A stretch of 64,000 nucleotides of DNA from Anaerolineales bacterium (GTDB lineage Bacteria > Chloroflexota > Anaerolineae > 4572-78 > J111). A program made the translations under genes and the position numbers. Below the pieces are notes generated by a model. That model made no database searches. It had not been told where the DNA came from and was given only the letters and a program-made list of their open reading frames with translations. This document shows positions 44,389 through 51,201 of the stretch, piece after piece. The stretch is from contig JACKAT010000003.1 of assembly GCA_020634935.1 (NCBI GenBank), positions 214,380-278,379 on the forward strand, read 5' to 3'. Each line of letters opens with the position of its first letter. Position 1 is the stretch's first letter.

Positions 44389-46071
44389 ATGGCATCAACT
44401 TCCCCAAACATTAAGCAAGAAGCATCCATTCCTTTTTGGCGAGACGTTCGAGTTTTAGGCATAATCGGACAAATTGTTGTTACAATGCTGGTTATCGTTT
44501 TCTTCGCCTGGCTGATTAACAACTTTGTCGAGAATGCGGAAAATCAAGGGTTACAAGTAGGTTTTGATTTTCTCAACAGTACTGCCGCTTTTGATATTGC
44601 TGAGGGCATTGAATACGAGGCTACCGATACGTTTGGTCGAGCGCTGTGGGTGGGTGTGGTCAATACAATTCGGGTCTCTTTGATCGGTATTGTGCTCACA
44701 ACCTTGTTAGGAATCGTGGTCGGGATCGCCCGGCTGTCGAGCAACTGGCTGATCAGCCGTATCGCGACTGTCTATATTGAAATTGTGCGAAATGTCCCCC
44801 TTTTAGTTCTCCTTTTTTTCATCTACTTCGCTGTTATTCTCAAATTACCCGCCGTCCGAGACAGCGCCCAGATTTTCGGCCTGCCGGTCTATCTGAATAA
44901 TCGAGGTATTGCGATACCGGGCTTAACAGCAACCAGCGGGTTCCCTATATGGTTGGCCTTCATTATTTTAGGTGTTATTTTGGTTATGGTGCTCTGGACA
45001 ATTCAGAGCCGTCAAGAAGAACAAACCGGTGAGCCTCGCAACAAACTCGGAACCGCTGTTTTTGCTTTTCTTATCGTTGTGTTTATTGGCTGGTTGGTTA
45101 CAACGACATTTGTAAGCGATCAAGCTATTATGGTCAGCACATCCAAGAACATCCAGGGATTTGATGATTTTGAAGGTATCTATCTGGCCAGCTTGGATAC
45201 GAATGCGCTTAGAGAGTCAGGGCTTAGCGCCGCTACGGTCAATAGCCTAGACTCCACCGCCAGCGTCGGGGCCTATCAAGCAGAATTAAAAGGGCTATTA
45301 GACTCAGGCGCTCTAACCCCTGAAGAGGCTGAAATAGTCAACAATCGGCTGGATATTCTCGATAATGGGGCGGTTACGCTGTGCTCTATAGAGAACAGCG
45401 CCGCCGAAATCAATGCGGCCAGCCAGCTTCGACAGCGTCATATTCCGGTTGATATTAAGAGTTCTGATAGTATGCGTCAGGCCGGCAGCGCCTATGCCAG
45501 CGGTGATTGTGATATTCTGGCCGGTACTCAAGCCGAACTAGCCGCCGAACGCTCTATCTTAGAGGCCCCAGACGCCCACGAACTTCAAAGGGTGAATGTT
45601 CCGCCATTAGTTATGAATACACCGGCTCCCGCCGGATTTAATATTCAAGGCGGGCTTAAATTATCTCCTGAATTTGCTGCGTTATTGATTGGCCTGATTG
45701 TCTACACCGGTTCCTATGCGGCTGAAATTGTGAGAGCGGGTATCCTGTCCGTTTCCAAAGGCCAAACCGAAGCAGCCCGGGCCTTAGGCCTTAACGAAAC
45801 TCAACGCCTACGCTTAATTGTCTTGCCGCAGGCTATGCGGGTTATTATTCCCCCCATGACCAGCCAGTATTTAAACTTGACCAAAAACTCTAGCTTGGCT
45901 GTAGCTATTGGTTATCCAGATTTAGTGAGTGTCGGCAATACAGTGCTTAACCAATCTGGCTTTGCGGTTCAGGTGATTATTATTTTCATGATTTCTTATT
46001 TGACGATTAGCCTGTCGATATCAACTTTCTTGAACTGGTATAATCAGAAGGTAAGACTGGTGGAACGTTAA
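44389..46071 (+). CDS. aapQ: AapQ-type permease with a large extracytoplasmic insert
   Basis: A 560-residue permease of the His/Glu/Gln/Arg family, AapQ/BztB branch: NTIRVSLIGIVLTTLLGIVVGIARLS (split), EIVRNVPLLVLLFF, then EAARALGLNETQRLRLIVLPQAMRVIIPP, the EAA loop. Usual members are about 400 residues. An extra ~155 residues (about 250-405) sit in one extracytoplasmic loop. Residues ~327-400 resemble a lobe of the adjacent binding protein: LCSIENSAAEINAA and AYASGDCDILAGTQAEL. No second permease and no ATP-binding protein gene follow. Confidence 0.88.
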   Translation: MASTSPNIKQEASIPFWRDVRVLGIIGQIVVTMLVIVFFAWLINNFVENAENQGLQVGFDFLNSTAAFDIAEGIEYEATDTFGRALWVGVVNTIRVSLIGIVLTTLLGIVVGIARLSSNWLISRIATVYIEIVRNVPLLVLLFFIYFAVILKLPAVRDSAQIFGLPVYLNNRGIAIPGLTATSGFPIWLAFIILGVILVMVLWTIQSRQEEQTGEPRNKLGTAVFAFLIVVFIGWLVTTTFVSDQAIMVSTSKNIQGFDDFEGIYLASLDTNALRESGLSAATVNSLDSTASVGAYQAELKGLLDSGALTPEEAEIVNNRLDILDNGAVTLCSIENSAAEINAASQLRQRHIPVDIKSSDSMRQAGSAYASGDCDILAGTQAELAAERSILEAPDAHELQRVNVPPLVMNTPAPAGFNIQGGLKLSPEFAALLIGLIVYTGSYAAEIVRAGILSVSKGQTEAARALGLNETQRLRLIVLPQAMRVIIPPMTSQYLNLTKNSSLAVAIGYPDLVSVGNTVLNQSGFAVQVIIIFMISYLTISLSISTFLNWYNQKVRLVER

Positions 46072-46119
46072 TTACCTTATTTAGGTAACGACCCATTTTC
46101 GACAGCGAATTATGAGCTT

Positions 46120-46797
46120 ATGTGGGATATGGAGTCATTAAAGAGGCAAAAAGGGGTGAAATCATTATCTCCTTCGGTTCAACCTGCCAAGTTGTTTAGG
46201 CTTCATCAGGATGTACAACCCGCCGAATTTATTTTGGAGAATGATGTCTGTACTATAGGTCGCTCTTCTATGTGCGATGTCGTTACGCCCCTACAAACTG
46301 TATCTCGGCTTCACGCTAAGATAGAACTTGAGGGTCCACGTTATGTTTTGCACGACATGAATAGCGCCAATGGGACGTTTGTCAGCGGACGTCGAATTCT
46401 TGAACCCCACTTGCTGCAAAATGATGATGTAATTGGATTGGGAATGCCAACCCCTTTATTACGATTCCACGATCCTGATCCAACAGCGCCTGTACAAAGT
46501 CAACTCCGTTACGACGAACGAGCGATGGTTTTCTTCTGGAACCAACAACAAATTGATTTAACAGCTCAAGAATTTCGACTTATGTATCACCTCTATCGAC
46601 ATACCGGCGATGTTTGTACCCGTAAAAGTTGTTCTGAAGCCATTTGGAATCGAGGGTATGATCCTGGCTTCGACGATGATAATCTTGATCGAACTATCAG
46701 TAATATTCGAGGAAAACTACGTAGTCTTGACTCGAGTGTAGATCCAATTGAAATCATCAAAACACGACGAGGTTTGGGCTACGAACTTATTCTTTAG
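46120..46797 (+). CDS. FHA-winged-helix (OmpR-type) regulator
   Basis: A 225-residue protein. Residues ~30-120 form an FHA domain (CTIGRSSMCDVVTPLQTVSRLHAKIE, NSANGTFVSGRRI). Residues ~130-225 are an OmpR/PhoB-type winged helix (LTAQEFRLMYHLYRHTGDVCTRKS, DRTISNIRGKLRS, IIKTRRGLGYEL). It should bind phosphothreonine partners and DNA. There is no receiver domain, so activation would come from a Ser/Thr kinase rather than a histidine kinase. Several starts are possible (46120, 46129 or a GTG near 46157). Confidence 0.88.
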   Translation: MWDMESLKRQKGVKSLSPSVQPAKLFRLHQDVQPAEFILENDVCTIGRSSMCDVVTPLQTVSRLHAKIELEGPRYVLHDMNSANGTFVSGRRILEPHLLQNDDVIGLGMPTPLLRFHDPDPTAPVQSQLRYDERAMVFFWNQQQIDLTAQEFRLMYHLYRHTGDVCTRKSCSEAIWNRGYDPGFDDDNLDRTISNIRGKLRSLDSSVDPIEIIKTRRGLGYELIL

Positions 46798-47466
46798 CGT
46801 TAAGCTGATTTAATCTTCTAAGTACGGAGCATATCATCTCTCCGTTTCCGCGAAAGCTACAACTGGGCTATACACCAGGGCGGAACTAAATGGGCAAGTC
46901 GCTAGCAGTAGCACGCCCGAGTTAAGCAACTGAAGCTCTTACTACAATTGGTCAGGACTTACGCAGTCCCAAAGGTGACAGTCACTTGAACACGCTAAAT
47001 CGACCTATCTGAGCGACTCAGATGTTGATTTATTGACAATAAGTGACTGTCACCTGGGTTTTTGCGTAAGTCCTGTTGGTAAGGCATGTCCACCCTGGTG
47101 TACTGGCCAAAATCACCCCGCAATACTTCCAACAAACCCAACTACCCATTCATCAGTTCTGTTTCTTCCGCTTAAGACGAAGGTATTAAAACCGCTGTCT
47201 CCCCAATATTATGTCGTAGCGATTATCTTCCCCTATCCCTTACAATCATTAAAAAACCTTCGCTGATCCTCAGTTAATCAGGAGGTAATTTTCCTGTACG
47301 CCGGCTACTTTTGCTGATAGACTGAGGATGTCAGCAAGACAAAAAGCTCGAGCCGAACTTTAACAAATAAATCAATAGTTGCTCGTTGGGGAACGCGCGC
47401 GAACCGCTGCGGCGGTGGGGATCTCCATACTCAGTGAGCCTCTAACCTAAACGGAGGTAAATTGAG
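46798..47466. other. Intergenic region with MITE and possible structured leader
   Basis: This region holds a second MITE copy (46953-47075). Downstream, from 47385 to 47460, a possible structured RNA leader contains AACCGCTGCGGCGGT and CCTC..GGAGG, the latter able to pair with the ribosome-binding site of the peptide gene. A further stretch (46800-46945) is GC-richer with small hairpins, but I cannot match it to a known riboswitch. A 77-codon frame at 47033-47266 overlaps the MITE and is not credible. Confidence 0.45.
46953..47075. mobile_element. MITE-like element, copy 2 (123 bp)
   Basis: Perfect 13-base inverted ends CAGGACTTACGCA and TGCGTAAGTCCTG with inner arms AGGTGACAGTCACTT/AAGTGACTGTCACCT. 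The flanking TTGGT is duplicated (46948-46952 and 47076-47080). It is the second copy of the element at 8018-8139, with the same 5-base duplication size. Confidence 0.88.
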
Positions 47467-47622
47467 ATGTTGAAGCAACGAATCATCACGATCTTAGCCG
47501 GAATTGCCTTAACCTTAGTGGTAACCGCTTCGTCTGGAGTTGTAACCGATGTACTCGGATTGTCACTAACACCCCAGGCTCACGCATGTGAAGCGTCTGG
47601 CAGTTCCGGGGGCGGCTGCTAA
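47467..47622 (+). CDS. Small secreted-peptide precursor, 51 residues
   Basis: A short gene with GGAGGT 8 bases before ATG 47467 and a stop at 47620-47622. The product begins MLKQRIITILAGIAL, a hydrophobic signal segment, and has a good signal-peptidase site, PQAHA before Cys41. The predicted mature part is only CEASGSSGGGC (11 residues, Cys at both ends). It could form a disulfide-closed peptide. It is followed by a strong hairpin and converges on an NB-ARC/TPR gene pair. I do not recognise a family. A signalling peptide, a RiPP-like precursor or a chance ORF are the options; the strong start site favours a real gene. Confidence 0.6.
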   Translation: MLKQRIITILAGIALTLVVTASSGVVTDVLGLSLTPQAHACEASGSSGGGC

Positions 47623-47638
47623 ATAACTATGGCTAGTT

Positions 47639-47678
47639 TGTTGTGGCTTATTAGGTTTCCTTCTAATAAGCCACAACA
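47639..47678. terminator. Hairpin terminator between peptide gene and TPR gene
   Basis: A perfect 16-base stem (TGTTGTGGCTTATTAG and CTAATAAGCCACAACA) with an 8-base loop. It lies between two convergent genes. The following T-run is short (TCTTTGG), so termination could be partial. Confidence 0.75.
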
Positions 47679-47722
47679 TCTTTGGCTAATAGTGACGAGG
47701 TTTAATAAAGTAGATAAGCGAA

Positions 47723-48937
47723 TTAAGCGGTTGAATGTTCACCTAATTGTTGATGGTAATATATAAATCGTTCTTGAAGGTCTTGATACTGCATCATCCG
47801 GTTTTGCCCAATCAATTGTTCTACCTTTTTTAATAAAATCTGCGCTTGTAGTAAATTTCCGGTAGCCAATTCAAACTCGATCATTTCCATTAAGGTTCTG
47901 ATCTCACCCTTTCTGTTATTTAGGGTTCGCCACATATTTAGCGATCGCTCCAAATATTGGTTAGCTTTTTGCAACTTACCTTGCTTAAAATAGAGCACGC
48001 CCATATTATCCCACACTTGAGCTAATCCCGTTGTATTTGAAAAGTGTTGAAAGATTATTTCCGCTTGCTTGGCATAATTTTCAGCCATTGAAAAATCTCC
48101 GGCTAACCGATAACTAACCCCCATATTCATATAGATCGTCCCCATATCCGTTTCGGCCCCGGTTAGTTGAGCTTGATGCAGCGCTTTTTCCAGATAGAAC
48201 ATTGATTTGTCAGGGTATTTTATCCAGTTATAAAGTCCACCTAAGTTGATGTAGCCGCGCATTAAACCATACTCATCTTGCATAGAACTCCACAGTTTAC
48301 AGGCTTGCTCAAGATGCTTCTGCGCCTGATCCCAGCGCTGCTGCCAGGTATATAAAATACCGAGGTGGTTTTCGGTATGTGCCCGCCCATGAGCGCTATT
48401 TATCTGCTCAAACAAGCTCAAAGCATGACAGCATAGGGCTTCCGCCCGGTACCACTGCCCCCGTTCGATATAATAATAGCCTAAATTTGAGCAGATACGG
48501 CCTTCATTAAATCGATCACCGAGTTGACGGGTCAAATGTAGGGTCTGCCGGTAACAAATGACAGCCTCTTTGAAACGACTCTGTTGAAATAGCAGACGGG
48601 CCAGGAGCACCGACAAATTGATACCTTTGCCTGTATCATTATTTTGTTCGGCCGCCTTAGCCGCCCGACGTAAAATCTGGTTCCAATTGTCCCAATATCC
48701 ACGCTTTTCCATGTATAAGGAGAAGGTCATAATCAATTCATATACAGAGGGCCAGGCTTCTTCCATATCGAGAGCGTAAGCGATCGCTCTAATAACATTA
48801 GCCCGTTCTTGGTCCAAAGCCGGCACATCAGAGATCTTTTTGCCGACCCAGACTTGCCAATATTGCAAATTGAGTAGGATCCCTTTCCGAAAATAATCAG
48901 TTCGATTTTGTGCTATGGTTAGGCTGCAATGTTCCAT
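47723..48937 (-). CDS. TPR repeat protein, partner of NB-ARC regulator
   Basis: A 404-residue all-helical protein with about eight TPR units (for example GRICSNLGYYYIERGQWYRAE, HLGILYTWQQRWDQAQKHLEQA, MNMGVSYRLAGDFSMAENYAK, MGVLYFKQGKLQKANQYLERS). Its start overlaps the stop of the NB-ARC gene by 19 bases, so the two are coupled. Together they equal one SARP/AfsR-like STAND protein split in two. TPRs of this kind bind peptides or partner proteins; a ligand is not known. Confidence 0.87.
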   Translation of the reverse strand: MEHCSLTIAQNRTDYFRKGILLNLQYWQVWVGKKISDVPALDQERANVIRAIAYALDMEEAWPSVYELIMTFSLYMEKRGYWDNWNQILRRAAKAAEQNNDTGKGINLSVLLARLLFQQSRFKEAVICYRQTLHLTRQLGDRFNEGRICSNLGYYYIERGQWYRAEALCCHALSLFEQINSAHGRAHTENHLGILYTWQQRWDQAQKHLEQACKLWSSMQDEYGLMRGYINLGGLYNWIKYPDKSMFYLEKALHQAQLTGAETDMGTIYMNMGVSYRLAGDFSMAENYAKQAEIIFQHFSNTTGLAQVWDNMGVLYFKQGKLQKANQYLERSLNMWRTLNNRKGEIRTLMEMIEFELATGNLLQAQILLKKVEQLIGQNRMMQYQDLQERFIYYHQQLGEHSTA

Positions 48938-50331
48938 CTAATAGCCTCATTTAGCAAAAATGTTTCAGTCAGACGATGGATCGTATAGCGCCGTTCTTCA
49001 AGATTACCCTGTACCTGTATTAAAGATAGTCTAGCCAGGTGTTGCAGCGCTTCGCCAAGTGTATCGATATCAAGTTGGGTTAAGGCCAGTAGCTGCTCTA
49101 CCTCGCCATCTTGAGCCAAGGGCATCATTAAAAAGACCCGTTGACTAACGGGATCCAACATATCCCAGGCTTGCCAATAAATGAAATTGTATAACTCATC
49201 AATAGTTTTGCCCCGGGCTTCTTTAAGACTACCCAAAACTTGGGATAAAGGCAACACCGAGATTTGCCCAACGACTAATTTAAGAGCTAACGGATTACCT
49301 CCGACGACCTCATAAATTGGTTTCAGCTCGGCATCGGAAGCGTTGGTCAACAAAGAAAGTCCTCGAATACTGGCTTCATGTCGAATAAAGCAGTGAGTCA
49401 TCTCCGGGTCAAGCTCGGTTAAACTATGGCAATACACATCGGGGTAGGATCGCAAACTGTGGCGGCTAGTCAATAAAAACTTGGTGGGGGTGGCTAACTC
49501 ACGTAATAAAGGTAGGAGGTTTTGATAATCAGCGGCCGTTTCCAAGTTATCAATTACAATCAAGTAGGCATCTTGTTTAAGCAATTTAGTTAAAAGCGTG
49601 TACTTTTCTTGAGGGGATTTGGCAACAGAACTATCAGCGTTTAGTTCATTAAGCAATGTATCCGTCAGAGCTTCTCGGGTGAGGGCCGGCGAAGCTTTCT
49701 GCTCCAGCCCAATTCCAGGAAGATAATCCTGTTGTTTGGCGCTAACCCAGATAACATCATAAAATTGATAGCTCAATTCTGAATGACGGACTAAGGCAGT
49801 AGCCAAAGCAGTTTTGCCCAGACCACCCAAACCTTCAATTGAAACCAGCCAGCAGGTCTTTGATGAAACGATGACTTTTTGTAGAACATCAACGTGATTA
49901 TCAAATCCAAATAACGGCGTCTCAGGGGGTAGCTTTAATCTTTTCTCAAGACTGGTCTGATATTCACTTCTAGCCTGATGCTCGCGCTCTTGGATAATCA
50001 GCGCCAGTTGTCTGATAGCTTCTTTTTGCTTACGATAGGCCGTGGACAAACCTATATTGAGTTGGTTAGCGACGGCATGCATGACTAAGCCATCCAAAAA
50101 ACGTTTGCGTAAGAGTTCGGCTTCGCCTTGGTACTCAACGGCCAAAACTCGTAGCGCCTCAAAAAGAATTTCATTTGTAACTTGACGGGCGTTATCGGTC
50201 CCCCTATTCCGGGACCGATGAAAGAGTTGGAGATAATCAAGAGGACTGGTTTGGTTACTCGCTTCATGCCACATCTTTAAAGCGGTGTGAATATTACCTT
50301 CAAGTTTCAATAATGATGTTAAAGTATCCAT
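48919..50331 (-). CDS. NB-ARC (STAND) regulator with sigma-like helix-turn-helix
   Basis: A 470-residue protein. The N-terminal ~120 residues include a helix-turn-helix like a sigma-factor region 4 (FLDGLVMHAVANQLNIGLSTAYRKQKEA, split by me for display). NB-ARC motifs follow: P-loop IEGLGGLGKTALA, kinase-2 LIVIDNLE, RNBS-B LLTSRHS and GLPL GGNPLALKL. A winged-helix end (residues ~400-470) completes it. STAND proteins are switches that oligomerise on ligand binding. The gene is co-transcribed with the TPR gene. It has a good promoter overlapped by a palindrome. Confidence 0.88.
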   Translation of the reverse strand: MDTLTSLLKLEGNIHTALKMWHEASNQTSPLDYLQLFHRSRNRGTDNARQVTNEILFEALRVLAVEYQGEAELLRKRFLDGLVMHAVANQLNIGLSTAYRKQKEAIRQLALIIQEREHQARSEYQTSLEKRLKLPPETPLFGFDNHVDVLQKVIVSSKTCWLVSIEGLGGLGKTALATALVRHSELSYQFYDVIWVSAKQQDYLPGIGLEQKASPALTREALTDTLLNELNADSSVAKSPQEKYTLLTKLLKQDAYLIVIDNLETAADYQNLLPLLRELATPTKFLLTSRHSLRSYPDVYCHSLTELDPEMTHCFIRHEASIRGLSLLTNASDAELKPIYEVVGGNPLALKLVVGQISVLPLSQVLGSLKEARGKTIDELYNFIYWQAWDMLDPVSQRVFLMMPLAQDGEVEQLLALTQLDIDTLGEALQHLARLSLIQVQGNLEERRYTIHRLTETFLLNEAIRWNIAA

Positions 50332-50350
50332 AAACCACCCCCCAACACTC

Positions 50351-50389
50351 TGATATGCTCATCATATCATAACTCTCAAGCAAAAACAA
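50351..50389 (-). promoter_or_regulatory. NB-ARC gene promoter with overlapping palindrome
   Basis: On the minus strand TTGTTT (50389-50384) and TATGAT (50366-50361) are 17 bases apart. The palindrome TGATATG-CTCAT-CATATCA (50351-50369) covers the -10, an operator-like placement. It lies 20 bases upstream of the NB-ARC start codon. The binder is unknown; autoregulation is possible. Confidence 0.55.
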
Positions 50390-50509
50390 CGGTACTGGAA
50401 GACCATAGGGATAAAAGTGAGAGTATGTCGAGAAACAACGAAAAAATGATGGGAATCAGGCGCTTTGTTTCTAAAGTATACTAATCGTAACTTGATCCAG
50501 GGAGCGAGT

Positions 50510-50968
50510 ATGTTTCAACCGAATGGTTATATATTTGTCCTATGGGGAAATCATTTTGAAGAGGCCACCGCCACGATCTTCGTAACCGAATTACGAGAAG
50601 CCGGGCTGCGGGTTAAGGTCGTTGGTTTGACTCCTCAGCGTATTAGCGGCTCTCATGGTCTGGCCTTAGTCCCTGACTTAACCCTAGATCAAGCATTGTC
50701 ATTAGCCATTAAAGTGATCTGCCTGGTAATTCCTCACACGTCATCCGGCCTCAACCGCTTTAAAAACGATCCACGTCTGCGTCACCTGTTTAGCCAAGCA
50801 TTTGAAAATCAGGCCAAGTTTGTGATCAGCCAGCTAAATGAAACTGATTTGCCTAATCTAAATATGTTTCCCGGATCGTTAGCCGATCAGATTATAGCTT
50901 ACCCCGTTAATAAACCCGAAATGGTGGGGTTTGCTCGCGAATTAGCTAATTCATTATTAATGAATTAA
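50510..50968 (+). CDS. DJ-1/PfpI-like protein with altered nucleophile
   Basis: About 152 residues from ATG 50510 (GGGAG upstream). The opening GYIFVLWGNHFEEATATIFVTELREAG matches DJ-1/PfpI folds, including a conserved Glu in the first strand. At the usual nucleophile-elbow position (A-I-C-H in the family) it reads FVISQ, a Ser where Cys is expected. It is probably non-catalytic or altered. It is divergent from the NB-ARC gene. Confidence 0.7.
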   Translation: MFQPNGYIFVLWGNHFEEATATIFVTELREAGLRVKVVGLTPQRISGSHGLALVPDLTLDQALSLAIKVICLVIPHTSSGLNRFKNDPRLRHLFSQAFENQAKFVISQLNETDLPNLNMFPGSLADQIIAYPVNKPEMVGFARELANSLLMN

Positions 50969-51041
50969 CAATTTGAGATCGGAAAAGTGGAGCCAAGATG
51001 AACAAAGTCAAATAAAATTCAAAGATTATATGTTCAGAAGC

Positions 51042-51068
51042 AAAAATCCCTCTGGGGGAGGGATTTTT
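51042..51068 (+). terminator. Terminator after DJ-1-like gene
   Basis: AAAAATCCCTC and GAGGGATTTTT form an 11-base stem with a short loop and a T-run. It lies about 75 bases downstream of the DJ-1-like stop. Confidence 0.85.
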
Positions 51069-51083
51069 GAAGATTTTATAGCC

Positions 51084-51170
51084 AGGCGGCGGTACAACCA
51101 TCTGACCTTTTAACTTGCCTTAATATAAGGCAACTGCGCCGCCTTGTCAAATAGGCGGCTTTTTGTTTTT
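51084..51170 (+). promoter_or_regulatory. Attenuator-like leader of the P-type ATPase gene
   Basis: AGGCGGCG (51084-51091) can pair with CGCCGCCT (51137-51144); the same CGCCGCC region can instead pair with GGCGGC (51154-51159), forming a terminator stem followed by TTTTTTGTTTTTT. The two are mutually exclusive. A perfect hairpin TTGCCTT/AAGGCAA (51115-51133) lies inside the first structure. This is a riboswitch-like or attenuator arrangement 32 bases before the ATPase start codon. I could not match it to a known riboswitch class. Confidence 0.6.
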
Positions 51171-51201
51171 TGGAATGACTGTATACCGAAAGGAGTAGAA
51201 T

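Noticed and set aside
46800..46945. Possible riboswitch downstream of the FHA regulator
   Set aside because: Small GC hairpins are visible, but I cannot align the conserved cores of c-di-GMP, SAM, cobalamin or other known classes.
47033..47266. 77-codon plus-strand frame after the FHA regulator
   Set aside because: It begins inside the MITE and has no ribosome site; the sequence is not protein-like.
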